A stretch of DNA of 64,000 bases from Clostridia bacterium (GTDB lineage: Bacteria; Bacillota; Clostridia; Lachnospirales; Lachnospiraceae), in NCBI GenBank assembly GCA_003249225.1, contig QKJQ01000015.1, forward strand, positions 248,001 to 312,000, written 5' to 3'. Made by a program: the position numbers and the translations under genes. A model generated the notes under the pieces. That model saw only the letters and a program-made list of their open reading frames with translations, searched no databases and was not told where the DNA came from. This document shows positions 8,274-17,464 of the stretch, piece by piece. Position 1 is the stretch's first letter, and every line of letters starts with the position of its first letter.

Positions 8274-9263
8274 TCATTCCTTTCTTGTCTTTCTCATGTC
8301 TGCCCAGGTCTTTACGATCTTGAATCCTGCTTCTTCATAGATGTTACGTGCCTGATTGTTCTCTCCGGTGAACAATGTCATATAGGAAGCCCCAAGTTCC
8401 TTGAGATTCACGCAAAGCAATGAGAACAGTGTCTTTGCCACTCCCATTCCTCTTGCTGCTTCATCTACTGCAATTCCTGCAAAGTATCCCCGCCCATTTT
8501 CCTGACAGGCCATAGGACCCGTAAAGCCTAATACAACAGAATCTTTTTCAGCAATCAGTATCGGACGTCCACCTTCTTCTACGGAAGGTTCTCCCGGAAT
8601 ATCCCGGATCCACATCGGATTCGCGAGCCGTTCCAGCATTTCCTCCATTCCCTTATGGATCTTTTTATCATATATTGTAATGTTGATTTTATTTTCCTTC
8701 AGTGTTTTCAATCTGTCTTCGATGCTCTTTGGCGGATCATACTTTGAAAGAGGAAGAAAATAACTGTTCTGCATGGCATAATCTCTATACCCATTGTTCT
8801 TTAGGAACAGATACCCCGCCCCGGATACATCAACCCCTGGAGCGTTGGGGTGTTCACATCCTAGATGCCCCGGAACTTCCCACGAAAGTGTCATCGGATT
8901 AAAGAAAACTGCTTCGATCTTTTGGACACCGCTTTCTTTTATAAGAATCTTTTCCAGCTCCGAGAGAATCTTTCCACCAAGACCGGTTCTTCTGTGTTTT
9001 TTATCCACAAGAATAAGTGTTATGTATGCTCTTTCTTCCTTACCGACAAAACAGCCGCTGGCTGCGGCTGTTCCTTCTGCTGCGACCACTGAAACTTTAT
9101 GAAGTTCAGGATGGCTGTCCTCTTCAAAAAAGAATTGTTCAAAGACCTCCTGTTCCATAGCACAATACGGAACTTCTCGATCTGTTACGGCCTCCTTGTA
9201 CAATCGATAAAACGCATCTTTGCCTGTCTGCTTTTCTGTTTTGCCTATACGTGTAAATTCCAT
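8274..9263 (-). CDS. Protein with two GNAT acetyltransferase domains
   Basis: 329 residues from the ATG at 9263, chosen because AAAGGAAG precedes it; a GTG ten codons upstream lacks a ribosome site. The N-terminal half holds a GNAT core (AYITLILVDKKHRRTGLGGK) and the C-terminal half a second (GYFAGIAVDEAARGMGVAKT, then NNQARNIYEEAGF). Both have the R/Q-x-x-G-x-G/A pyrophosphate-binding turn for acetyl-CoA. The first half also carries a GHLGCEHPNAPGVD segment seen in some Clostridia two-domain GNATs. The substrate is unknown. Position between anmK and the PIG-L deacetylase suggests acetylation of an amino sugar or an amine released by the pathway. The 134 bases upstream hold small hairpins only. 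Confidence 0.8.
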   Translation of the reverse strand: MEFTRIGKTEKQTGKDAFYRLYKEAVTDREVPYCAMEQEVFEQFFFEEDSHPELHKVSVVAAEGTAAASGCFVGKEERAYITLILVDKKHRRTGLGGKILSELEKILIKESGVQKIEAVFFNPMTLSWEVPGHLGCEHPNAPGVDVSGAGYLFLKNNGYRDYAMQNSYFLPLSKYDPPKSIEDRLKTLKENKINITIYDKKIHKGMEEMLERLANPMWIRDIPGEPSVEEGGRPILIAEKDSVVLGFTGPMACQENGRGYFAGIAVDEAARGMGVAKTLFSLLCVNLKELGASYMTLFTGENNQARNIYEEAGFKIVKTWADMRKTRKE

Positions 9264-9397
9264 ACGTTGCTTCCTTTCTCGCTGACACTTCACTCATTCG
9301 GTCACGGTATCTTTTTATCAAGCAGCCTGCTGCTCATAAGGTTTGACGGGTTATTCTTTCTTTGAAAAATCCTTATCTACTCAATTCCTAAGCAATT

Positions 9398-10585
9398 CTA
9401 GCAACGAATAATCTTTCCCATTACGACCGGATGTCTGGCACCTGTTGCACTTGGCGCGTTATTTGCGATTCCGTACACGGCTTCATTTGCCAGTATGGCA
9501 AAAGCCACGGCTTCTTTCGAATCACTGTCAAGACCGAGCGCCTCATTTGTGATGACTTCGATTTTAGGAAGGCATTTTCTGATATCGCTCATTAACACCG
9601 GATTAAAGCTTCCACCACCGCCAATGATCAGGCGCTCCGGTTTATATCTGCAGTATCGGTTAATCGAGATCTCAATTGTTTTGGCCGTATACATGGTAAC
9701 AGTCGCTACCACATCCTCCTTACTTATGCCATGTTTGCAGCTGTAATCAAAGATACGTCTTGCATAGCGTTCGCCAAAATACTCTCGTCCGGAATTTTTG
9801 GGAGGACGAATGTCGATGTAAGGATCCTTTAACAGCCATAAAAGCATCTTCTCAGATACTTTTCCGGCCGCTGCCATCTGGCCGTCTTTGTCGTACCGAA
9901 GTGCTCCACCTGTGTAGGATGCTACCATGGCGTCAATCAGCATATTCCCGGGTCCGGTATCAAAGCCGGTCACATCCGAGAGTGCAGCTCTCGGCGGCAG
10001 AATCGTTATATTTCCGATTCCTCCGATGTTCTGGAGGCCAATACACCTGGTCTCATCGCGGTACAAAAGGTATTCTGTATAAGGAACAAGCGGGGCACCA
10101 AGACCGCCGGCTGCCATATCACGGACACGAAAATCAGATACAACATAGGCATTGGGAAACTGTTCCGCAATCAAAGAGGCTTCCCCGATCTGCAGGGTCG
10201 AAGATATCTTATGTCCAAAATACATCTCTTTTGATGGCTGATGCCAGATCGTCTGTCCATGGGAACCAATGACTGCAATCTTTTCCCTTGCAATTCCTGC
10301 CTTTTCACATAATGCGACGCATTGTCCGGCAAAAAGCTCACCAAGCAAAAAGTTCAGTTTACAGATCTCTTCACTTCCTCCGGACTGTCCGCCTGCAAGC
10401 AAGAGAATATGTTCCTGCAACTCCTTCGGGTATGGCTCACTGCTATAAGCTATCTGCTTAAATTTTGTATTTGTGCTATATCCACTGATCGAAATCAGAA
10501 CCGCATCTATTCCATCCGCAGAGGTTCCACTCATAAGTCCAATGGCATATCGTTCTTCTTCCGGCGATTTATACTGATAGCTCAT
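9398..10585 (-). CDS. anmK: Anhydro-N-acetylmuramic acid kinase
   Basis: 395 residues from the ATG at 10585, which follows AGGAAAGGGG in the repeat leader; an earlier Met at 10651 has no ribosome site. The N-terminus carries GLMSGTSADGIDAVL, the AnmK ATP-binding signature, followed by IGSHGQTIWHQP, NIGGIGNITILP and DTGPGNMLIDA. AnmK opens the 1,6-anhydro ring and phosphorylates the sugar to MurNAc-6-P, the substrate of MurQ encoded in the same operon. Its presence implies use of fragments made by lytic transglycosylases, either from the cell's own turnover or from other bacteria. The gene is preceded by a three-hairpin leader module. Confidence 0.93.
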   Translation of the reverse strand: MSYQYKSPEEERYAIGLMSGTSADGIDAVLISISGYSTNTKFKQIAYSSEPYPKELQEHILLLAGGQSGGSEEICKLNFLLGELFAGQCVALCEKAGIAREKIAVIGSHGQTIWHQPSKEMYFGHKISSTLQIGEASLIAEQFPNAYVVSDFRVRDMAAGGLGAPLVPYTEYLLYRDETRCIGLQNIGGIGNITILPPRAALSDVTGFDTGPGNMLIDAMVASYTGGALRYDKDGQMAAAGKVSEKMLLWLLKDPYIDIRPPKNSGREYFGERYARRIFDYSCKHGISKEDVVATVTMYTAKTIEISINRYCRYKPERLIIGGGGSFNPVLMSDIRKCLPKIEVITNEALGLDSDSKEAVAFAILANEAVYGIANNAPSATGARHPVVMGKIIRC

Positions 10586-10592
10586 ACTTCCC

Positions 10593-10730
10593 CTTTCCTG
10601 CGCATACCTTTGCGCATCTATAGTTTGAACGAGCGGTGACGCGCGAGGCACAAACTATGCTTTTGAAATCTGTTCTTTGATTTCAATTTGCGCCCCTTTC
10701 TTGCGCATTCCTTTGCGCATCCTTAGTTTG
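10593..10730 (-). repeat. Three-hairpin leader module, copy 1 (before anmK) plus part of another unit
   Basis: Read on the minus strand, the module holds TTGAAATC/GATTTCAA (10686-10679 with 10670-10663), ATAGTTTG/CAAACTAT (10658-10651 with 10627-10620) and GCGC/GCGC (10615-10612 with 10603-10600), then AGGAAAGGGG and the anmK ATG. A second partial unit (GCGC at 10715, 10703 and 10690) directly follows the murK stop, and the last murK codons TTCAAACTAA resemble the right arm of the middle stem. Confidence 0.8.
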
Positions 10731-11652
10731 AACGAGCAGCAAAAGCAAGATCTGCTGCACCTGCGGCAGCATCTTTGCACGCATCATCCTGCATTTCTTC
10801 TATTTTGCCTGGCATAACACAGCGAATGTCAGGAAAATGTTCCGCCATTATGCGGGTCACAAGATCCCGCACGATCTCAAAATTTGCAAATACACCACCA
10901 AGGAAAGCAAGGGTTCCGCTCTTTAGTTCACATTCCCTGATTACAGCAGCGGCCATCTCATAAAGTGCCCTTGCATTCTCCTTAAGGATCTGCCCGGCGA
11001 TGATATCTCCTTCCTCTGCGGCTTCCACAACCAGTCCGGCATAGGAAGCTACCTTTGCTTTATCCATCGAAGAATAGAATATAGGAACCAGTTCTTCCGC
11101 GGTTCGTATTGATAAAGAAGAAAACAGTTTTTCCTGCAAAAGTGTTTTGGGAATTCTATTATCATAGGATCTGACTGCCGCCTGAAAGCCGTCTCTTGCT
11201 ATAGCATAGGCACTTCCGGCATCATCCAGCAGATGCCCCCATCCACCGCAGCGTATGGCTTTTTCACTTGCTTTTCTGCCATAACATATGGAACCGGTTC
11301 CTGCGATCAGGATCAACCCATCCCGGTCACCGAGTGCACCCGCCATTGCGATTTCATGATCTCCCAGGATGGACAGCGCTCCTGCATAGCCGACCTCGCT
11401 TGCAGCTTTTCTGAACAATTCTCCGGTCCTTGGATTGCTGCTTCCTGCTGTTCCAATACAGATGCTCTTACAGTCACCATGCTTTTTTATCTCCAGCAGC
11501 ATTGCTTGTGCCAGCTGTTCAAACGCGTGCTCCCCAATGCTGTTTATATTGAATGCTCCAAATGTCTTACGGCATAAAAATACATTGTCCAGGGATCGTA
11601 ATTCCATTATTGTTTTTGTACCGCCACCATCAATACCACAGATAATATCCAT
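10723..11652 (-). CDS. murK: BadF-type amino-sugar kinase, probable MurNAc/GlcNAc kinase
   Basis: 309 residues of the BadF/BadG ASKHA ATPase family. Seen: GIDGGGTKT phosphate-1 loop at residues 6-14, GTAGSSNPRTG, DHEIAMAGAL, LIAGTGSICYG and a GGWGHLLDDAGSAY block. Clostridium acetobutylicum MurK of this family phosphorylates MurNAc and GlcNAc at C6. With NagZ, NamZ and MurQ encoded alongside, this is the natural candidate for phosphorylating the free sugars released inside the cell. A pure GlcNAc kinase is the alternative. The start follows GTGAGGTCCT and the stop lies inside a leader repeat. Confidence 0.82.
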   Translation of the reverse strand: MDIICGIDGGGTKTIMELRSLDNVFLCRKTFGAFNINSIGEHAFEQLAQAMLLEIKKHGDCKSICIGTAGSSNPRTGELFRKAASEVGYAGALSILGDHEIAMAGALGDRDGLILIAGTGSICYGRKASEKAIRCGGWGHLLDDAGSAYAIARDGFQAAVRSYDNRIPKTLLQEKLFSSLSIRTAEELVPIFYSSMDKAKVASYAGLVVEAAEEGDIIAGQILKENARALYEMAAAVIRECELKSGTLAFLGGVFANFEIVRDLVTRIMAEHFPDIRCVMPGKIEEMQDDACKDAAAGAADLAFAARSN

Positions 11653-11693
11653 AGGACCTCACTTTTAAAATTCATCATTCGTTGGATCTATCG

Positions 11694-13415
11694 TTATTTT
11701 TCTTTCAACTTTTCAGCAAACAAATCGAACATCTCTTTTGAGTATTCCCAGACAGTAAAACATGCGATATCCTCCGGCAGTTCATCAAGATCATAGGGAT
11801 TTCGAAGTGCCGCCACGGTAAGTGGGACATTGGATTTATATAAGGCATCGATCAAGGCCAGTTGTCCTTTTTTCATGCAGCCATTAAGAGTACCGACCAC
11901 AACATGGTCTGCCCTTTTTGCCTGCTCAGTGACCATCCGTATCTCATTTTCCCCGGGGTCAAGAGAAATCAGGCAGGAGCTCCCGCCCAGTTTACTGCTC
12001 ATATAGCCCGGAAAGTGAAATCTCTTCTCGCCATCGTTCGAGGCAAGCGTTGCTCTATAGTCCTCACAACCAACATAGCAGGTCTCATCGGATACTCTTT
12101 TTTGCTTCCCTGATATCAGACGCAACGATTCCTTACGTATTCTTCGTACTGTCTCCCGGTCTTGCTGTTCCTGCTGTTCTTGCTGTTCAGTCTTTTCCTG
12201 CTGTTCAGTCTGTTCTGAATTTTCTATCCGTTCTGGTTGCTCCAACTGATTTTCCTGTTCAGTCTGTTCAGTCTGTGCAGTCTGTGCATGTTTTTCTCTC
12301 TGTTCAGTCTGTTCTGTCTGCTCAGTCTGCTCGGTCTGTTTTACAGAGAATGTTTTTTCTGACTCATTTCGACTGGTTCTGTACTGACTCTTTAAAACGG
12401 CTTTCCTGCTTGCTATTCTTGCTTCCAGTTCTTCTTTGCAGTCCAGTATTTTTTGTATGGATGCTTCATGTTCCTCTTCGCTTAAAATCCCTCGTTCCAG
12501 AGCATTCCATACGGCGGCAAGCGCTTCCCCTGCAAGCTTTGCAGAGTGCGATATACAGACCATATCAACGCCTGCTTTCATCGCTGCAACGGTACCTTTA
12601 TCGGTTCCATAGAACTTTTGTATCGCATCCATTTCCATGCAGTCACTTATGACAAGTCCTTCAAAATGCAGCTGATTCTTAAGAATATCTGTTATGATCG
12701 TTCGTGACATCGTTGCCGGAACCTGTTTGGCTTCTATCTTTGGAAATAATATGTGACTGGTCATGATTGCTGGAACCTGAGCCCGGATTGCCTCACGAAA
12801 TGGTATTAGTTCGAGGTCTTCCAGTTCTTTTTTATCCTTCAGGATACAAGGCAGACCGATATGAGAATCTGTCTCGGTATCGCCGTGTCCTGGGAAATGT
12901 TTTGCACAGGCAAGAACGCCTCCATCTCGAAGTCCCTGCAGCATCCTTCTTCCAAATCTCGATACTACGTAAGCCTCCTCACCAAAGCTTCGTATTCCAA
13001 TAACGGGATTCTTTTTGTTGCTGTTGATATCAAGGACTGGTGCCAGATTCATGGTAACACCGGCAGCCAGAAGCTGTCTTGCTGTTATCTGTCCTGAAAG
13101 ATACGCATTATCTTCCTTACCTGTTGCAGCAATGGCCATCGCCCCGGGTGTGTTGATCATGGAATCAGGAAGCCTTGTGATCATACCGCCTTCCTGATCA
13201 ATGGAAATCACCGCACTGTGACCAGTCTCTTCCAGAATCAGTGTCTGTATGCTCTCACAAAGCATTGTAAGCTGTTCAAAAGATGTTATGTTCTCCCGGA
13301 ACAGGATAACATTGGCAACCTTCCATTCTTTGACCAGTGCTATAAAATCTTCACTAAGTTTTGTTCCTGAAAATCCAACCATAAAACGCTGACCAATGGT
13401 CTCTTTGCGTGTCAT
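11694..13415 (-). CDS. nagZ: Beta-N-acetylglucosaminidase (GH3) with Gln/Glu/Thr repeat linker
   Basis: 573 residues. The N-terminal GH3 domain (about 1-340) has IDQEGGMITRLP, KHFPGHGDTETDSH at about 172 (the His/Asp dyad loop typical of NagZ) and the nucleophile Asp258 in ISDCMEMDAI. A C-terminal domain (about 425-573) resembles the second domain of Bacillus NagZ. Between them, about residues 359-421 are an unusual low-complexity run of TEQ and QEQ units. There is no signal peptide, in contrast to the exported Bacillus enzyme, so GlcNAc-MurNAc material is probably cut after import. The start codon overlaps the murQ stop by four bases (ATGA), indicating translational coupling. Confidence 0.93.
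   Translation of the reverse strand: MTRKETIGQRFMVGFSGTKLSEDFIALVKEWKVANVILFRENITSFEQLTMLCESIQTLILEETGHSAVISIDQEGGMITRLPDSMINTPGAMAIAATGKEDNAYLSGQITARQLLAAGVTMNLAPVLDINSNKKNPVIGIRSFGEEAYVVSRFGRRMLQGLRDGGVLACAKHFPGHGDTETDSHIGLPCILKDKKELEDLELIPFREAIRAQVPAIMTSHILFPKIEAKQVPATMSRTIITDILKNQLHFEGLVISDCMEMDAIQKFYGTDKGTVAAMKAGVDMVCISHSAKLAGEALAAVWNALERGILSEEEHEASIQKILDCKEELEARIASRKAVLKSQYRTSRNESEKTFSVKQTEQTEQTEQTEQREKHAQTAQTEQTEQENQLEQPERIENSEQTEQQEKTEQQEQQEQQDRETVRRIRKESLRLISGKQKRVSDETCYVGCEDYRATLASNDGEKRFHFPGYMSSKLGGSSCLISLDPGENEIRMVTEQAKRADHVVVGTLNGCMKKGQLALIDALYKSNVPLTVAALRNPYDLDELPEDIACFTVWEYSKEMFDLFAEKLKEK
12155..12340 (-). repeat. In-frame tandem repeat in nagZ (TEQ/QEQ coding)
   Basis: Imperfect tandem 9-base units coding Thr-Glu-Gln, grading into Gln-Glu-Gln, fill about 60 codons between the two NagZ domains. 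Unit length is a multiple of three, so gain or loss of units keeps the frame. Such arrays change length by replication slippage. Confidence 0.85.
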
Positions 13416-14329
13416 GCATGGCCTCCTTTGAATTGCAGGATTGCCCGTGCAATTTTTCCCTTTGAAGCAGCAAGCATTTTCTTTGCGGTCTCTGCTTCTA
13501 CATTACATTCTATCATAACTATAGCAGTTTTTGGATTATATTGGCAAGCCTCAAGTGACTCAATGGCTTTTCGGTCGGTAACACCGGTCGCTGTGCAAAC
13601 AATGGACACACAACGTTTAACAAGTTTCTGGTTTGTCGGCATAACATCGACCATCAGGTTACCATACACTTTACCAAGCTTTATCATGGTTCCGGTTGAA
13701 AGCATATTAAGAACCATTTTCTGTGCTGTACCGCTTTTCATTCTGGTCGATCCGGTTATAACTTCCGGTCCAGTAAGCAATGTGATATCTATGTCCGCGT
13801 TCTGTCCCATCTCTGAATTGGTACAGCAGGTCACCGAGATAACATTGGCTCCCAGCTTCTTTGCGTATTTCATGGCTCCTACGACATAAGGCGTACGGCC
13901 TGAGGCAGAGATTCCGACCAACACATCATCACTGGTAAAAACTCTTTCTTTCAGGTCCATTTCTCCGGCTTTTGTGTCATCTTCTGCCCCTTCCACAGCC
14001 TGGAACATTGCAGAATAACCGCCTGCTATGATTCCCTGCACCAGAGACGGATCCGTCGAATACGTTGGCGGACACTCAACCGCATCCAGTACACCAATTC
14101 GACCGGAAGTACCGCAGCCACAGTAAATCAGCCTGCCTCCCTTGCGAATCTGTGCTTCAATGCAGTCAACGGCTTTCGCGATCAATTCCACGTTCTTTTC
14201 CACGGCATCCGCTACTTTTTTATCTTCTTCGTTTATCATTTTTATCATATCGATTGTTGAAAGCTCATCGATATGCTGTGTGTTATTATTACGTTGTTCT
14301 GTTTCCAGATGTTGAATCTCTGTCATCAT
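13412..14329 (-). CDS. murQ: N-acetylmuramic acid 6-phosphate etherase
   Basis: 305 residues, the usual MurQ length. The SIS-domain signatures are clear: GGRLIYCGCGTSGRIGVLDA, PPTYSTDPSLVQGIIAGG, AVEGAEDD, SASGRTPYVVGAM and TGSTRMKSGTAQK. MurQ cleaves the lactyl ether of MurNAc-6-P to GlcNAc-6-P and D-lactate in the cytoplasm, joining murein salvage to amino-sugar metabolism. AAGGAG lies five bases before the first of two adjacent ATGs. The gene overlaps nagZ and follows murR after a 202-base gap. Confidence 0.96.
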   Translation of the reverse strand: MMTEIQHLETEQRNNNTQHIDELSTIDMIKMINEEDKKVADAVEKNVELIAKAVDCIEAQIRKGGRLIYCGCGTSGRIGVLDAVECPPTYSTDPSLVQGIIAGGYSAMFQAVEGAEDDTKAGEMDLKERVFTSDDVLVGISASGRTPYVVGAMKYAKKLGANVISVTCCTNSEMGQNADIDITLLTGPEVITGSTRMKSGTAQKMVLNMLSTGTMIKLGKVYGNLMVDVMPTNQKLVKRCVSIVCTATGVTDRKAIESLEACQYNPKTAIVMIECNVEAETAKKMLAASKGKIARAILQFKGGHA

Positions 14330-14402
14330 CCTGTCTCCTTATTCTAATTCCCTATCCTGGCAATCTCTTTCTTAATTTCTTTGTCTGTCTCTGCAGCAGT
14401 TT

Positions 14403-14513
14403 CTATATCAGTTTCTGTCTTATATCTGCATCGGCCTCTATATCAGTCTCTTTATAAACTTCTGGTGGAGCAGCATCCAATAACACCATAATTCTTTCTG
14501 CGCCGGCAGCCAT
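14403..14513 (-). other. Possible decayed reading frame between murR and murQ
   Basis: A 36-codon frame (MAAGAERIMVLLDAAPPEV...) follows the murR TAG stop and is in phase with murR. It ends at TAG, but after a one-base shift a charged frame (ETDIETAAETDKEIKKEIA) continues to about 14345. There is no clear ribosome site. It may be a relic of a longer C-terminus or of a small gene, or chance. Confidence 0.2.
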
Positions 14514-14531
14514 ACTCTTTTGGGTATCTTG

Positions 14532-15437
14532 CTACTCTTTCTCATTTTCACCGTCGATATCAGTAAAAGGATTAAAGAAATCATCTTCCAAAGCCTCACT
14601 GATCTTATGAATCGAGGTTCGTTTTAACTGGCGCATGCTTGTATCATAACTCTGGTTTATGTATGCCATATATATGATGTCTATAACGTTCAGCTGGGAG
14701 ATACGGGAGGACATGGCGCCGGTACGGATCAGCAGCTCAGAGGAAGCAACACATAGGTTGATGTCGGCAAGTTTAGCCAACGGTGAGGCATCCGATCTGG
14801 TAAGCGCAAGGATTGGGGCGCCGCGTTTTTTGATTTCTCTGGCACAACGAAGCATCTCTTCCGTACCGCCTGAATAACTTATGATAAAGGCAAGGTCATC
14901 CTTGTTTATGTTCATTGCCTGTAACAGCTGAGAATGCCAGTCATCTGAGACCATACAGGATTTATTAATACGAAGGAATTTCAGGTAAGCATCGTGAGCA
15001 ACCAGCAAAGAAGAACCAAGTCCGAACATATAGATTGTCTTGCAGCTATCCAGCAACCGCAGACTTTTCTCCAGCGCTTCAAGATCTAACATCTTTCTGG
15101 TATTATCCAGCGAGGCCATATTCTTATATGTTACTTTTGCTGCAATCTGTTCCAGACTGTCATCCCAGCCAATCTGTTCTTTACGGTCCGACGCATTCTC
15201 CCGTTCGAGTGTAATATCCTGAATCAGCGTCCTCTGCATATCTTTATAGCCGTCAAATCCGATCTTTCGGCAGAGGCGGATTACCGTTGACGGAGAACAG
15301 TACGTCTTTCTTGCAAGGTCATGTATGCTGCTGCCAATGGTCTCTTCCGGACTTGCCAGAAGATATTCCACAAGTTCTTTTTCCGCTGTACTTGCATCTA
15401 CTGCGTATTCTCTTAACTTGACCAGTACATTACCCAT
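14532..15437 (-). CDS. murR: RpiR-family transcriptional regulator of murein-sugar salvage
   Basis: 301 residues from the ATG at 15437, preceded by AAGGGAG; upstream Mets exist (15482, 15533) but are less likely. The N-terminal HTH_6 domain includes AEKELVEYLLASPEETIGSS and YCSPSTVIRLCRKIGFDGYKD; the C-terminal SIS domain (about 120-260) has IYMFGLGSSLLVAHDAYLKF and IISYSGGTEEML. RpiR proteins with SIS domains sense sugar phosphates; MurR homologues respond to MurNAc-6-P. Its place before murQ supports that role. Likely targets are the GTTAC-rich region before the transporter operon. The N-terminal extension region carries a hairpin like those of the leader repeats. Confidence 0.85.
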   Translation of the reverse strand: MGNVLVKLREYAVDASTAEKELVEYLLASPEETIGSSIHDLARKTYCSPSTVIRLCRKIGFDGYKDMQRTLIQDITLERENASDRKEQIGWDDSLEQIAAKVTYKNMASLDNTRKMLDLEALEKSLRLLDSCKTIYMFGLGSSLLVAHDAYLKFLRINKSCMVSDDWHSQLLQAMNINKDDLAFIISYSGGTEEMLRCAREIKKRGAPILALTRSDASPLAKLADINLCVASSELLIRTGAMSSRISQLNVIDIIYMAYINQSYDTSMRQLKRTSIHKISEALEDDFFNPFTDIDGENEKE

Positions 15438-15595
15438 TGTTTTCTCCCTTTCTGCGCGGTCAAAGGCAACAACCTTCACCATAATTGCTCCGTATATACT
15501 ATGTTTGAACGCATGAAGATGTGCGTTTTGCAAACACGTCTTCTTCTATAATACTATAAATAATCTGTGTTTGATCTCTGAAACCGATCAAATGA

Positions 15596-16465
15596 TCAGC
15601 CCTTGACTGCTCCGACGGTAACCCCTTCGAGAAAGTACTTTTGCAGGGCGAAGAACAGTACGAACATGGGCAGTGCTGATATGGTTGCTCCCGCCATCAT
15701 AGGAGAGAACAGCGTAGAGTTCGCGAATTTAAAGGTCTTTAAGCCGACCTGAACCGTATACATAGCTTCCTTGTTCGTTACAAGGAATGGCCAGAAGAAG
15801 GTATTCCAACTGCTGAGGAACGTATTGATCGCCATGACCGATAAGATTGTCTTTGAGATTGGAAGCACGATTCTTGCAAATATATGAAGCTGATTAGCCC
15901 CTTCGATCTTTGCACTTTCCAGCAGTGAGGTGTGAATCGAGGTAAAAAACTGCTTTGCCAGGAATATATTATAGGAAGTTGCAAGACCCGGCAGGATCAG
16001 GGAAAGATAACTGTTCGACATATGAAATTTGTTCACGATCAGAATATAAAGGGGTACCTGTGTTACCTGATAGGGAATCATCATGGCAACCAGAACGGAA
16101 AAGAAGAGAAAATTTCTTCCTTTGAAATTTATTTTAGCAAAGGCATAGCCTGCCATGGATGCAAAGATTACATTTCCAAGTACGGTACAACCAGATACCA
16201 GAATGCTGTTGAGGATCCAGCGGATCGAGTATTCACTGAAGTCAAAGTAGGCTTTGAAAGAATCCAGTGACCAGGAACTTGGGAAGATCGATCTTGCTGC
16301 AGATGCCGAATCGACTGCCGGTCCAAAGGATGATGTTACCATGTAGAAGATCGGGAACAAGGATATAACGGCAAAGGCGATCAGGAATGCAGCGATTATG
16401 ATATTTCGTGCGTATAATTTCTTTTTGTTGTTGATATGTAAGGAATATAAACCAGTCGACATCAT
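15596..16465 (-). CDS. ABC sugar transporter permease (MalG type)
   Basis: 289 residues with six predicted membrane segments and the cytoplasmic loop LLESAKIEGANQLHIFARIVLPISK, the EAA motif that contacts the ATPase. The ending FLEGVTVGAVKG is typical of MalG-type permeases. It partners with the MalF-type permease encoded just upstream; the ribosome site AGGAGGTG overlaps the end of that gene. No ATPase is encoded here, so a shared MsmX/MsiK-type ATPase from elsewhere is expected. Context points to import of murein sugars, in place of the MurP phosphotransferase found in Bacillus. Confidence 0.88.
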   Translation of the reverse strand: MMSTGLYSLHINNKKKLYARNIIIAAFLIAFAVISLFPIFYMVTSSFGPAVDSASAARSIFPSSWSLDSFKAYFDFSEYSIRWILNSILVSGCTVLGNVIFASMAGYAFAKINFKGRNFLFFSVLVAMMIPYQVTQVPLYILIVNKFHMSNSYLSLILPGLATSYNIFLAKQFFTSIHTSLLESAKIEGANQLHIFARIVLPISKTILSVMAINTFLSSWNTFFWPFLVTNKEAMYTVQVGLKTFKFANSTLFSPMMAGATISALPMFVLFFALQKYFLEGVTVGAVKG

Positions 16466-16473
16466 TTCACCTC

Positions 16474-17385
16474 CTAGTATTCGATGTCTTCGCCCATGAC
16501 TTTGAACTGGACGAAAGATATTGCTGCAATGATGATGGCCATAATAATTGCCTGCGCACAGGCCAGACCGAATTCAGATCTTGTAAAGGCATTGTTAAAG
16601 ATCAAAAGACCGATCATGGTCGTATTGTTATCCGGGCCGCCGCCTGTCATCATGTAGGCATTCATAAATACCTGGAACGAATTGATGATTCCCGTAATGA
16701 ACAGGAATAACGTTGTTGACTTGACCAGCGGAATTACAATGTACCGAATTTTCTGGAGGAAATTAGCGCCATCAATTTCCGCTGCTTCAAAATTACTTTT
16801 ATCAATACCAAGCAAGGCTGCAATGTATATGATAATGTTGGTTCCGTGACTTGATACCATTGCCATGAAAATCAGGGAACCCATTGCTGTCTTACTGGAG
16901 TTTAACCAGTTCTGTGTCGGAATGTGCAAAAATGTCATAATCTCATTAAAGAGACCGGAAGGTGAAGAATCGTACAGCCAGAGCCATACAACAGAAAGTG
17001 CAACTCCGGATGCAATTCCCGGCAGGTAGTAGATTCCTTTAAACACAGTCTGTATTTTCTTTGAAAATGCCATCATCATAACAGACAGGGTAAAGGTGAT
17101 CGCAATGGTCGCCGGAACGACGATCGCCGTATAAATTACTGTATTTTTTACCGCTTTAAAGAAGAGTTTATTATGAAAGGTATCTGCATAATTTTCCCAT
17201 CCAACGTATTCAGATCCAAAGGGCTTGTAATCCAGGAAACTGGTCTTAATTGCCGAAATGACCGGGTAAATCGTAAACACCAGAAAGATTACCATAGCAA
17301 AAAAGATAAATGCATACCCCCATCGGTCATCACTTGTGATGCGGAAACGTTTCTGCTTATGGTTGTTGGTTTGTTTATGTGCCAC
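16474..17385 (-). CDS. ABC sugar transporter permease (MalF type)
   Basis: 303 residues from a GTG at 17385, chosen because GGAGGGCG lies 8 bases before it; a TTG five codons earlier is less likely. Six membrane segments are visible, the first FIFFAMVIFLVFTIYPVIS, plus the EAA-type loop FEAAEIDGANFLQKIRYIVIPL. It forms the membrane pore with the MalG-type partner. The spacing of eight bases to the next gene implies cotranscription. Confidence 0.88.
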   Translation of the reverse strand: MAHKQTNNHKQKRFRITSDDRWGYAFIFFAMVIFLVFTIYPVISAIKTSFLDYKPFGSEYVGWENYADTFHNKLFFKAVKNTVIYTAIVVPATIAITFTLSVMMMAFSKKIQTVFKGIYYLPGIASGVALSVVWLWLYDSSPSGLFNEIMTFLHIPTQNWLNSSKTAMGSLIFMAMVSSHGTNIIIYIAALLGIDKSNFEAAEIDGANFLQKIRYIVIPLVKSTTLFLFITGIINSFQVFMNAYMMTGGGPDNNTTMIGLLIFNNAFTRSEFGLACAQAIIMAIIIAAISFVQFKVMGEDIEY

Positions 17386-17464
17386 AGTTTCGCCCTCCAA
17401 TGGATAGATTGATATATTTATTGTGGCTCACCCTGCTTGCAGAATGAGCCACTTTTGTTTTTCT

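Noticed and set aside
12155-12340. Possible CRISPR array
   Set aside because: Units are 9 bases, directly abutting and in frame within nagZ; there are no spacers or cas genes.
12050-12652. A 200-codon open frame on the plus strand opposite nagZ
   Set aside because: It is antisense to the conserved GH3 domain and its Ser/Val/Gln-rich part only mirrors the TEQ repeat.
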